Source: an uncultured Eubacteriales bacterium (GTDB taxonomy: Bacteria > Bacillota > Clostridia > Oscillospirales > CAG-272). From it: 64,000 nucleotides of DNA. The notes under the pieces are model-generated. The model was not told the origin of the DNA. It did not search any database and saw only the letters and a program-made list of their open reading frames with translations. Where the stretch lies: positions 62,001-126,000 of the forward strand of contig URDX01000002.1 in assembly GCA_900546695.1 (NCBI GenBank). Reading direction: 5' to 3'. Below, in pieces: positions 43,619-50,975 of the stretch. The stretch's first letter is position 1, and every line of letters begins with the position of its first letter. A program made the position numbers and the translations under genes.

Positions 43619-43738
43619 CAGTCAAGACAGGCTGCATGAAAAGATAAAAGGACAATTAAGGAACGGCACGATTGAAATGATAGAGAGCGGATATAAGGAG
43701 GGTCTGTACTGTAGGGACGCAAGAGCAAGGAGGTCGGG

Positions 43739-43813
43739 ATGAACGACCATCTCACGAAGCCCATAAGCACCGAGACGCTGCTGCGCACCGTCGCGCGCTA
43801 CGCCTACAGGTGA
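43739..43813 (+). pseudogene. Remnant: C-terminal end of a receiver domain
   Basis: A 24-codon frame reads MNDHLTKPISTETLLRTVAR..., the typical last helix region of a response-regulator receiver (GMNDHLTKPI). A stop precedes it at 43712 and nothing else of the domain is left. It is a fragment of a lost hybrid kinase or regulator. Confidence 0.6.
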
Positions 43814-43883
43814 CGCATGCGTCGGGTAAGCGGGGCAGATACTGCCTATATGGCTCGGTGAGGAACACGGCATTAATAAGCGC

Positions 43884-44660
43884 GTGAAGGGTCTTACACG
43901 ACATCTTGCGGCAAATATAATATTTCTTCTGCTCGCGGTCTGCGTCGTGACAGTGTTCTCCGCACGGCGGAATTATTCGCGTCAGATAGAGCGGATGGAG
44001 GAGTATATCAGCGTGCTCAGCGGCCGGACCGCGCAGCATGCAGGCGACGTTTTTCGCGATAAAAGCTCGGCGATAACCTTCGCAGCACATCTGTACGGCG
44101 AGCTGCTTGTGTTGCCCGTGAAGGAGACGGAATATCTCTCGAGCCTTGAGTGAGATTCGGGCTTTGACATTGTCCGTTTTATAGATAAGAACGGCAGGAG
44201 CACGACGAGCGACGGCAGCAATAACGACGTTTCCGACCGCGACTGCTGCATCAGGGGAATGCAGGGCGAGAGCGGCTGCACCCATGTAGACGAATCGCGT
44301 TTTGCCGGCTCTCGGTTTATCGGATTCTTCGCGCCTGTCCGCTCGGGCGGAGAGGTTGTCGCTGCGGTCGAACGCTCCGCAGAGGGTTACTACGATCTCG
44401 TGCTGATGGATGTCATGATGCCGAACGTTGACGGCTATGAGGCAACGTGCAGAATCCGCGCGCTGACCGATAAACACCTTGCATCCGTGCCGATAATCGA
44501 GGTCACGACTGATGCATTTGATGAGGATCGCCGCGCCGTGCTTGATGCGGGCATGAACAGGCATATTTCCAAGCCCGGCTCGGTGCCTGAGCTCAGCCGC
44601 GCTATATCAGAACTGCTCGGCAGTGACAGCCGACTCCGGCACGGTAAAGAAAACGAATAA
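43884..44660 (+). pseudogene. Decayed sensor protein joined to a receiver-domain end
   Basis: One reading frame interrupted by a TGA at 44151-44153. The first part has a membrane helix (about residues 6-26) and an extracytoplasmic Cache-like segment; after the stop the sequence goes on in the same frame (FDIVRFIDKNGRS, FFAPVRSGGEVV) and at about 44364 switches without a kinase domain to the second half of a receiver (YYDLVLMDVMMPNVDGYEAT, then GMNRHISKPGS). So an opal stop and a large internal deletion, which removed the second helix, kinase and start of the receiver, have destroyed a hybrid histidine kinase. Confidence 0.72.
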
Positions 44661-44832
44661 ATCGGCTTCCGTAACGGAATAGATAAATCGGACGGTCGCC
44701 GCCTTAACGGAACCGAATAAATCGGTTTGCTGTCTCTACCGCATGAGCGGATGTTGGGCATTGTCCGATAACAGACATGAATATTACGGCAGATACTGAT
44801 TCATGTTGCCTGCGGAATGTTCTCACATAAAA

Positions 44833-44879
44833 AGGCTGATACCCGAATCCTTTAATCGGGCACCGGCCTTGTTTTTTTA
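44833..44879 (+). terminator. Intrinsic terminator after the decayed sensor gene
   Basis: A 15-bp stem with two mismatches (44833-44847 with 44857-44871) followed by GTTTTTTT. The 170 bases before it carry only short degenerate repeats of TAAATCGG and AACGGAA. Confidence 0.75.
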
Positions 44880-44895
44880 TATATGTATCTGCGTG

Positions 44896-45351
44896 TCACA
44901 TACAGCCGGGTCTTTCCGGCTGCGGCTCGGATTCATCGGGCAGTGCCGTTATCAATCCGAGCTTATCGATGTTGCCGAGGTATCGCCTGCATGCGTCTGC
45001 GTTTTTCGGGCCCTCTGCGATGTGCCTGCGCATCTGTGCCGCAAATTCGCACCAGCAATCCTCGCTCCGGCCCGCAATGACTATCTTTTCCTTCTTGAAC
45101 TTTACCGAGCAGTTCAGCATCCTGCACGCCGCAAGAAACGGAAACAGCTCCGAGATGCCGCGTGCGAATGTGATGAGCACCGACGCGACGGTAATGCTTT
45201 TTCCAGGGCGTATCAGCTCAAAATGCGGTGTGTGCGAAAATGCATCGATGTGGTTTATGCATCTTTCTCTCGGTATTTTTATCCTCGAACGTCTTATCTG
45301 CGGTATTAATCGACAGTCGCCTGCGTCCTCTGATAAGCCTTGATTTGCCAT
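44896..45351 (-). CDS. Hypothetical protein
   Basis: I do not recognise this 151-residue protein. The middle part (IPRERCINHIDAFSHTPHFE, SITVASVLITFARGISE, then CSVKFKKEKIVIAGRSED) reads like a folded alpha/beta protein and its amino-acid make-up is more normal than that of the opposite frames; no signal peptide or membrane helix is evident. A -10-like TATAAT lies on the minus strand at 45376-45381 and AAAGG precedes the ATG. Located between decayed regulators and an AT-rich zone, it may be accessory. Confidence 0.5.
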   Translation of the reverse strand: MANQGLSEDAGDCRLIPQIRRSRIKIPRERCINHIDAFSHTPHFELIRPGKSITVASVLITFARGISELFPFLAACRMLNCSVKFKKEKIVIAGRSEDCWCEFAAQMRRHIAEGPKNADACRRYLGNIDKLGLITALPDESEPQPERPGCM

Positions 45352-45627
45352 GACCTTTGTTTGTTCACTTTCTTAATTATATTCCCATTACGACAGGATA
45401 TTTGCGATTTTTTGTATTTATTGCTATCGCATGGCGATATTATTGCATATTTTGTTCGATTTGTCAATAGTATTCCGCGAAAAATACAAAAAAGAGGTAT
45501 ACGACCTATTTATACCTGCCGCCGCAGATGCCCTATTTTGCACAATAATACATTTTTCGATAAAAATCGAAGCCTCGGCTTCGTCGATGTGAAGCACTTG
45601 CTATTATTCGCATTAAGCGAAGCGCAC

Positions 45628-46071
45628 CTATGTTTGTCGCTGTATTTCACCTATCTCCGTTTCGGTCGCCGTGCGCGGTTTAAGGCCGGTTATCTCGGCT
45701 ATCTGCCGCAGCTGGTCTGCGGGATTGACGATATCCGAAGGAAAGAGCGATTCGCCGAAACGGCTGTTCAGCTCCGCATTCGCTACATCCACATCAACGC
45801 CGCTGCTTATTATGGGCAGGCGACCGCTGTGCTGCTTCCGGAAGCTCTCATAGTCCTTTGCCTCGGCGTAAGCCTTGTACGCATTCTCCTGCTCGTCCTT
45901 TGCGTATTCATAGGCTTGGAGTATGGTCTCCGTACCGTGCCCGAGCACACGCCCCTCGACGCTTTCGGGCTTGCGACCTTCATACTCGGCGCGGAGCTGC
46001 TTGACGTGCTCATAGCTCTCGTCAACATGCCCGCGCGGACGGTTGAACAGTCCGCTCTCGCGCTTTTTCAT
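45628..46071 (-). pseudogene. Truncated helical protein, possible mobile-element remnant
   Basis: A 147-residue frame rich in charged helices (KAYAEAKDYESFRKQH). The reading frame continues upstream of the first ATG as ...SDALEYLIKMKKRESGLF and then meets a TAA, with no start codon or proper ribosome site, so the 5' part of the gene seems lost. The style recalls accessory proteins of mobilisable elements, but I cannot name a family. It lies at the edge of the AT-rich zone. Confidence 0.4.
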
Positions 46072-46215
46072 CTTGATGAGATATTCGAGCGCATCACTCC
46101 TTTAGTTATCAGATTTATATCAACGCTCATAATGCGCTATATACGAAAAAGAAGTTGCGCATATAATTTATGCGCAACCTCCGAGGACACAAACATTTAA
46201 CAATCAGAAAAACGG

Positions 46216-46259
46216 AAAAAAGGGGCAGACCTTACGAAATCAATCGTAAAATCTGCCCC
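46216..46259 (-). terminator. Terminator reading leftward from the XRE gene region
   Basis: GGGGCAGA (46222-46229) pairs with TCTGCCCC (46252-46259), with inner TTACGA/TCGTAA; on the minus strand it is followed by TTTTTT. Confidence 0.75.
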
Positions 46260-46273
46260 TATAGCCCTATGAA

Positions 46274-46416
46274 TTTAGTTCAAGTCCTCCCCAAAGGTCG
46301 ATTTGGGGAAATGATATCTTTTGAATTCCACCTTAAAAATCGGCATGAAAAAAACCGGAAACCGTTGTGGTTTCCGGGATTTCAGCCCCGATATCTTTTT
46401 CAGTGCTACTTGTTGG
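46274..46416. repeat. Direct repeat copy A (143 bp)
   Basis: About 95 percent identical to 47657-47798 by eye. Shared landmarks: TTTAGTTCAAGTCCTCCCC, then GGTCGATTTGGGGAAATG, TTTTGAATTCCACC, AAATCGGCATGAAAAA, a stem around ACCGTTGTGGT, and CAGCCCCGATATC. The internal hairpin differs between copies partly in a compensated way (G-C here, A-T in copy B). Confidence 0.92.
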
Positions 46417-46438
46417 CTCGTAGCACCGAAAAAGATAT
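46389..46438. repeat. Long inverted repeat at the right end of copy A
   Basis: GATATCTTTTTCAGTGCTAC (46389-46408) pairs with the sequence ending in GAAAAAGATATC (46419-46438), about 20 bp with one mismatch. In copy B only the left arm exists, since the tRNA-fMet gene takes the place of the right arm. Confidence 0.85.
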
Positions 46439-46452
46439 CACCGGATTTTTTG

Positions 46453-46480
46453 AAAAAGCCGCTTGTGATAAGGCTTTTTT
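46453..46480. terminator. Bidirectional terminator beside the XRE gene
   Basis: AAAAAGCC (46453-46460) pairs with GGCTTTTT (46472-46479), with T runs on either strand; it lies about 75 bases past the XRE gene stop. Confidence 0.55.
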
Positions 46481-46553
46481 ATAAATTAACAACATAACAC
46501 TTGCGATTTTAGATATTATCTATTTTGCAAATTGCGAACCGAAAAAGATATCA

Positions 46554-47555
46554 TTAAAATATAAAGGTAAACAAGCCATATATACAAAGAAAAAATGTCA
46601 TTATAAACCCGACTATTATATTTTTCTTGTACTTGTATCCCTTTGATTTTAAAACAAAGCCAAAAATAATTGATGTGATTGGAATAGGCGTTAACAAGAA
46701 GAATAACCACATATTTTCAACAAATAGCCCATTTGCATTTGATACTGCCCTAACCAAAGCCAACGCACCCATTATCGATAAAAGAGAAGCAACGAATAAA
46801 GTGATTGATATCGTTCTCCACTTATTCGAAACTGGGGGTTCAATTATTTTTGATGGTTTTTTATACATATATGAATAAAATGCGGAGTTTTCTTTCAAAT
46901 CGCTTTTTCGTATAATAAACGATTGCCCACCGAATTGTAAGAAAAGCCATTTGCCAAACTGCTGAATTTGCTCAATGTCCGTAAAGAAACATTTTGATTC
47001 ACGAATTCTTTCGTTTTCGCGATAGATATTAACACGTATATAATTTTCAAAAACTTTATATTCGTATACTGATTTGCAAATTTGTTCTGTGCTGTTTTTC
47101 CATGCTTTACTATATGCTCGAATTCCTTTAATGTGCGAAACAGCACCGATTAAAAACATACCGAAAGCAAAAACAATCATAACGTCCGGTGCAGATGATC
47201 CAATGAAAAACAAAATCATCAAAATGCATAGTATGGTGAAAATTAGAGGGCTTTTATAAACACTTTTTCTTTGTAAGCGGTATATTTCACTTAATTCTTC
47301 CTTTGAAAAGGTGAACCGATACAATTCGTTAGGTAAAATCTCATTATTTTGCTCTATAGTCTCAAATCCTAATATTTCGTCAACGGAAACACCGAATATT
47401 TCTCTTAATCTTATTAAGTTGTCAATCGTAGGGACGGTTTGATCTTTTTCCCATAAACTAATTGTCTGTCGGCTTACAAGCAATTTTTGACCAAGTTCCT
47501 CTTGTGATAAATCGAGGTCCTTTCTATATTTCTGAATTTTTTCACCAACTGTCAT
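46554..47555 (-). CDS. XRE-family HTH protein with C-terminal membrane domain
   Basis: A 333-residue protein. Residues 5-62 are a Cro/C1-type helix-turn-helix (LSQEELGQKLLVSRQTISLWE, followed by PTIDNLIRLREIFGVSVDEIL). Four hydrophobic helices follow (about 105-150 and 255-333) around a soluble part with a YcxB-like pattern (FENYIRVNIYRENERI). Such proteins are membrane-bound regulators common on accessory DNA of Firmicutes. The gene is strikingly AT-rich compared with the window, and is bounded by two 143-bp direct repeats, so it was probably acquired. A full ribosome site AAAGGAGGCGAC and a TATAAT (47583-47588, minus strand) precede it. Confidence 0.85.
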   Translation of the reverse strand: MTVGEKIQKYRKDLDLSQEELGQKLLVSRQTISLWEKDQTVPTIDNLIRLREIFGVSVDEILGFETIEQNNEILPNELYRFTFSKEELSEIYRLQRKSVYKSPLIFTILCILMILFFIGSSAPDVMIVFAFGMFLIGAVSHIKGIRAYSKAWKNSTEQICKSVYEYKVFENYIRVNIYRENERIRESKCFFTDIEQIQQFGKWLFLQFGGQSFIIRKSDLKENSAFYSYMYKKPSKIIEPPVSNKWRTISITLFVASLLSIMGALALVRAVSNANGLFVENMWLFFLLTPIPITSIIFGFVLKSKGYKYKKNIIVGFIMTFFLCIYGLFTFIF

Positions 47556-47656
47556 AAAAGTCGCCTCCTTTTGTCTGCTTTGATTATAACAGAAAGTCTT
47601 GCAAAAATAAAGAATATATCACTTGATTTTGTCAAGCGGCACTTGCGATACAACTT

Positions 47657-47798
47657 TTTAGTTCAAGTCCTCCCCAAAGGTCGATTTGGGGAAATGTTAT
47701 CTTTTGAATTCCACCTTAAAAATCGGCATGAAAAACCCAGAAACCGTTGTGGTTTCTGGGTTTTCAGCCCCGATATCTTTTTCGGTGCTACTTGTTGG
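47657..47798. repeat. Direct repeat copy B (142 bp), joined to the 3' end of tRNA-fMet
   Basis: Second copy of the repeat at 46274-46416. Its last three bases are the CCA end of tRNA-fMet (on the minus strand), so the repeat represents the region immediately downstream of that tRNA gene. Confidence 0.92.
47731..47764 (-). terminator. Terminator of the tRNA-Leu/tRNA-fMet transcript, inside copy B
   Basis: A 14-bp stem AAAACCCAGAAACC / GGTTTCTGGGTTTT around a GTTGT loop, with T/A runs built into the stem, located about 35 bases past the tRNA-fMet end. Confidence 0.8.
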
Positions 47799-47871
47799 TT
47801 GCGGGGACAGGACTTGAACCTGCGGCCTCCGGGTTATGAGCCCGACGAGCTACCAACTGCTCTACCCCGCG
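47796..47871 (-). tRNA. tRNA-fMet (CAT), initiator
   Basis: 76 bases including encoded CCA. The 5' end CGCGGGG faces CCCCGCA, giving the C1xA72 mismatch of initiator tRNAs, and the anticodon CAT is flanked by three G-C pairs (GGG/CCC), the second hallmark of tRNA-fMet. D-loop AGCAGTTGGTAGCT and T-arm GGTTCAAGTCC are normal. Confidence 0.97.
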
Positions 47872-47882
47872 ATATGTTTATG

Positions 47883-47971
47883 TGGTGCCGGTGACCGGGA
47901 TCGAACCGGTACGCAACTTTCGCTGCACGGGATTTTAAGTCCCGGGCGTCTGCCAATTCCGCCACACCGGC
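47883..47971 (-). tRNA. tRNA-Leu (TAA)
   Basis: 89 bases with CCA. Acceptor GCCGGTG/CACCGGC, anticodon loop ACTTAAAAT with TAA, and the long variable arm typical of class II tRNAs (leucine). Eleven bases separate it from tRNA-fMet, so both come from one transcript. Confidence 0.97.
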
Positions 47972-48422
47972 AAATGGTGCAAACGTCGATCGGTCTTTCG
48001 ACAACACCGTTATTATATCACAGAATCGGGTATATGTCAATAGCAGATATTGAAAAAATCAATTTGTTATGATTTTTTCGGTCGACACGGTTTGCAGGTG
48101 GGGTGGAATGCGATACTTAGTCGGTATGGCGGGCAGGGTGGACGCAATGCGATGAGCGCGATGCGTAGCGGGTGCGATGGAATGTGGGGCAATGGAGCGG
48201 CAAGCGTGATGTGCGGTGGGGATTGTGAGGTTTGCGCGGTGCTGAGCGGCGGGAATGTGATGTGACCGCGGATGCAGCGAGTATAGTAGGGCTGTCAGCA
48301 CGGCAGGCGTGACAGTTGCGGTTGGTGTCAATTGCTGTGAGCGGCAGGGATATGATGTGACTGCGGTTGCGGCGAGTATAGTAGGGCTGTCGGCACGGCG
48401 GGCGCGACAGTTGTGTAGAGCA
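47972..48422. other. Gene-free stretch: tRNA promoter and G-rich repeats
   Basis: 451 bases. The left part carries the tRNA promoter. From about 48070 the + strand is G-rich with loose GATG/GCGGG repetition, ending in the 95-bp tandem repeats. Short frames here are low-complexity and not believable as proteins. Confidence 0.65.
48012..48040 (-). promoter_or_regulatory. Promoter of the tRNA-Leu/tRNA-fMet genes
   Basis: On the minus strand: TTGACA (48035-48040), 17 bases, TATAAT (48012-48017): full consensus. Confidence 0.93.
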
Positions 48423-48441
48423 TCAATCGGTGCTGAGCGGC
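48241..48441. repeat. 95-bp tandem repeat, two units plus the start of a third
   Basis: GAGCGGC begins at 48244, 48339 and 48435. Units one and two share CGAGTATAGTAGGGCTGTC and then CACGGC(A/G)GGCG(T/C)GACAGTTG at a fixed offset of 95. The third unit breaks off inside the end of the DUF4037 gene (stop at 48423), so the gene's 3' end overlaps repeat sequence. Confidence 0.85.
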
Positions 48442-49349
48442 ATATTTCTTATCTGCTCGGTTTTAATCATATCGTTCACAGCGTAGGCGTACGGCTCGAG
48501 GTAATCGCCGAGCGGCGGCGCGAGCTTTTCCTTTACAAGCCAGTCTATAACTGTCCCGCACAGCTGCTCGATGCACTCAAAGCAGCCGCGCGCGTCGCTT
48601 ACCGCGAGGGTAGGGAGCTCATCGAGCAGCGACGCTTCGAGTGCCCATTCGCGCTGCTCGCGTGCCGCGCGTGCCGTCCATTTATAGTAGGGTGCCCAGC
48701 GTCCGCCGATGAGGCAGACGAGCGATGCGTAGCGCTCGGAGAATCGGGAGAGCGATATCATTGCGGCGGTCTTTTCGCCGTGGTCTATGCATCTGCCGAA
48801 ATTATACTGACCGTACTGCGCTAGCGCGAGCAGATGAGACGCGATGCGCTTTAGCCGCACATCCTCGGGCATGCCGTTGAGCAGTGTGCTGCGGATGCGC
48901 GTAAACTCGCCGAGAGGGTCGGTGAATACCGCGCCGTTTGTCGCTTCGGCGAATGCTGCGGCGGGCGTGAAATACCATTCCTGCCAGCGCTCGGGGATGA
49001 TTATGCCGCCGAGCGTTTTGCGGTAGAAATCGGATATGCGCATGACTCCGCGGCATTCGTCCGCTGCGCTGCGTTCGCTCTGCGAGACGCCGAGATATTC
49101 GCGCGGAAGCTTTGAATATGCCCTGAAAAGCCGAAATCCGATGGCTTGCTCATCCTCGTCGGTGAGAAACATGCAGAAGCCCGGACCGTAGTCATGGTCG
49201 CGTGAGATATCGTCGTCATAGCCGTAGCATTCCGAGCCGTGACCGACGAGCCCTACGGCGATTCTGTCGCGGTATTCGGGAAACTGCCCGGCTATCATCG
49301 GCGCGCCGAATTCCTCATAGAACCGACGCGAAAGCTCAAGCCCCTTCAT
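48423..49349 (-). CDS. DUF4037 domain protein (nucleotidyltransferase-like)
   Basis: A 308-residue cytosolic protein. The N-terminal half resembles a nucleotidyltransferase fold: VGLVGHGSECYGYDDDISRDHDYGP (residues 26-50) keeps the G-S and the D-x-D acidic pair, and RDHDYGPGFCMFL is the DUF4037 hallmark; the C-terminal half is helical. Proteins of this family are thought to be related to aminoglycoside nucleotidyltransferases, but the function is unknown. The ATG at 49349 lies inside the end of the upstream TPR gene (14-base overlap), so the two are translationally coupled; the frame is open further upstream but without homologous residues. Confidence 0.83.
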   Translation of the reverse strand: MKGLELSRRFYEEFGAPMIAGQFPEYRDRIAVGLVGHGSECYGYDDDISRDHDYGPGFCMFLTDEDEQAIGFRLFRAYSKLPREYLGVSQSERSAADECRGVMRISDFYRKTLGGIIIPERWQEWYFTPAAAFAEATNGAVFTDPLGEFTRIRSTLLNGMPEDVRLKRIASHLLALAQYGQYNFGRCIDHGEKTAAMISLSRFSERYASLVCLIGGRWAPYYKWTARAAREQREWALEASLLDELPTLAVSDARGCFECIEQLCGTVIDWLVKEKLAPPLGDYLEPYAYAVNDMIKTEQIRNMPLSTD

Positions 49350-50223
49350 ATATCCGCTTTGCCTCTGCGGCGAGCCTTTCACCGCGCTCTGTCTGTCCGA
49401 AATGCGTAAACGAGGGCGCGCACTTTGAGAGAACAAAGGCGTAGTTGCCGTCCCGCTCGAGCTCTCTGCCCGTGAGTATTTTCCATGCGTCCTCGAGCTC
49501 GTCTGCTATCAGCGCGTCGCGTTCCTCGTCCTGCTCATACATGACCTCGTGCAGCTGAGCGAGATTTACGTACGACACCGCGAGCTCTGCATCGTGCTCT
49601 CCGTTTGCTCGGAGCACGGCGATGGCGCGGCGGTAGTTTGCCTCTGCGGCTTCACCGTTGCCGAGTGATTCCTCGCAAGCGGCACGGTTGTTAAAGAGCG
49701 CTGCCATGCGATAATCGTCGGACGGGAGCGCGCCGGCGTAAATCTTCTCCGCCTTGTCATAGAGCGGGTATGCCTCTGCTGCGCGTCCGAATTCGCACAG
49801 TGTAGTTGCAGCGTTGATAATGACGGTCGCGATGCCCGCATTCTCCTCAAAGCCCTCACAGTCTATCAGCCCGAGCGCCTCGTACACCGCGGTTACCGCG
49901 CGCTCCTCGTCGCGGAGCCTGCGGTACAGACCTATCTGCTCGCTGCGCAGCTGCAGCAGACCGACGGCGTCTCCCATCCGCCGCGCTTCGCCCTCCCAGT
50001 ATGTCAGGATGCGGTCTGCGGCGGAAAGGTCGTTTACCGCAAAAGCCTCGTCGAGCCGTTCGAGCACCTTTTCGAACGGTACGGTCTCGCGCTCATGCAC
50101 GTGCGGACGCTCGCTGTCGCCGCATTCCGCGCAGTCGCAGTGATGCTCATTCTCGTGGGTATTCTCGTGCTCATGTCCGCAGCCGTAGCTGCCGACTTCG
50201 TTTATCTTCTCGCCTGTTTTCAT
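49336..50223 (-). CDS. Tetratricopeptide repeat protein with His/Cys-rich N-terminus
   Basis: A 295-residue cytosolic protein. Residues 12-48 are rich in His, Cys and Glu (GCGHEHENTHENEHHCDC) and could bind metal. From about residue 50 there are TPR helices (GIATVIINAATTLCEFGRAA, ALFNNRAACEESLGNGEAA). It is coupled to the DUF4037 gene, an arrangement that suggests a two-protein unit of scaffold and nucleotidyltransferase-like enzyme (inference). No signal peptide. Confidence 0.83.
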   Translation of the reverse strand: MKTGEKINEVGSYGCGHEHENTHENEHHCDCAECGDSERPHVHERETVPFEKVLERLDEAFAVNDLSAADRILTYWEGEARRMGDAVGLLQLRSEQIGLYRRLRDEERAVTAVYEALGLIDCEGFEENAGIATVIINAATTLCEFGRAAEAYPLYDKAEKIYAGALPSDDYRMAALFNNRAACEESLGNGEAAEANYRRAIAVLRANGEHDAELAVSYVNLAQLHEVMYEQDEERDALIADELEDAWKILTGRELERDGNYAFVLSKCAPSFTHFGQTERGERLAAEAKRIYEGA

Positions 50224-50309
50224 GGTTTACCTCATTATATACCATACCGTGCACATACGGCACGGTAACACTTGGGCGAGGAGGTACAAGCCATCCCCGC
50301 CCGTAAAGC

Positions 50310-50783
50310 TTATTCCTCTTCCTTTTTCAGCAGGTCGCGTATCTCGGTAAGGAGCTTGATGTCCTCGGAGGGCTCTTCCTCCTTTTCCTCCTCGACCGCC
50401 TCCTCCTGCTTCTTTTTCAGCAGCTTTGCGGATGCTTCCTCCATCTTTTTCTTGATATTCATCATGATGCGGAGAAAGAGAAAGAGCGAGAGGGCGATAA
50501 CGAAAAAGTCGATAATGCACTGGAGAAAGTTGCCGTATGTAAGCGCAACCTCCGCGCGAACGACCTCGCCTGCTTCGTTCAGCTCTGCGGGGCGGAGTAC
50601 CGCTTTAAGATCGGTCAGGTTGACATTTCCCGTGATAAGGCTGATAAACGGTGTGATAACATCGGCGACGAAGGACGATACTATTTTTCCGAACGCGGAA
50701 CCTATTACAACGCCGAGTGCCATGTCGATGACATTTCCCTTCATGGCGAATTCCTTGAAGTCTGAGAAGAATTTTTTCAACAT
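50310..50783 (-). CDS. mscL: Large-conductance mechanosensitive channel
   Basis: A 157-residue membrane protein that opens under membrane tension in osmotic down-shock. The N-terminal amphipathic helix and first membrane helix FKEFAMKGNVIDMALGVVIG (about residues 9-28) are the MscL signature; the periplasmic loop is about 40 residues, the second helix NFLQCIIDFFVIALSLFLFL; a charged Lys/Glu helix ends the protein. Own promoter; followed on the same strand by the TPR gene after 86 bases. Confidence 0.95.
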   Translation of the reverse strand: MLKKFFSDFKEFAMKGNVIDMALGVVIGSAFGKIVSSFVADVITPFISLITGNVNLTDLKAVLRPAELNEAGEVVRAEVALTYGNFLQCIIDFFVIALSLFLFLRIMMNIKKKMEEASAKLLKKKQEEAVEEEKEEEPSEDIKLLTEIRDLLKKEEE

Positions 50784-50873
50784 ATGCTGTGCATCCTTTC
50801 GGTGTTATTCGCGCCGTCGGCGCATTTTATGCGGCGCGTGACGATTATCGACTGACGGTACGTCCACTGTGAT

Positions 50874-50902
50874 ATTATAATTCATTTTTTGATTTATATC
50901 AA
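50874..50902 (-). promoter_or_regulatory. Promoter of mscL
   Basis: On the minus strand: TTGATA (50897-50902), 17 bases, TATAAT (50874-50879). Confidence 0.8.
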
Positions 50903-50975
50903 GAGGATTCGACATAAATAATGTACAAAATATTTAGAATCCTCTCGGATGGGATGCTCCGCACGGAGGCTGCCG

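Larger units (their letters stand above)
46072..46553. other. Gene-free stretch with terminators and repeat copy A
   Basis: 482 bases. In order: a minus-strand terminator (46216-46259), the 143-bp repeat A (46274-46416), an extended inverted repeat (46389-46438), and a second bidirectional terminator-like stem (46453-46480). Clearly more AT-rich than the flanks. Confidence 0.7.

Noticed and set aside
45340..46200. 286-codon frame on the + strand in the AT-rich zone
   Set aside because: It spans the two minus-strand frames 44896-45351 (edge) and 45628-46071, has no ribosome site, and reads as Leu/Phe-rich without a plausible fold; the minus-strand frames have more protein-like composition.
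48059..48331. 90-codon minus-strand frame in the G-rich repeats
   Set aside because: Low-complexity His/Ala/Pro/Thr composition generated by the degenerate repeat, not a gene.
48241..48441. Possible CRISPR array
   Set aside because: Only two to three 95-bp near-identical units without spacers; no cas genes anywhere in the window.
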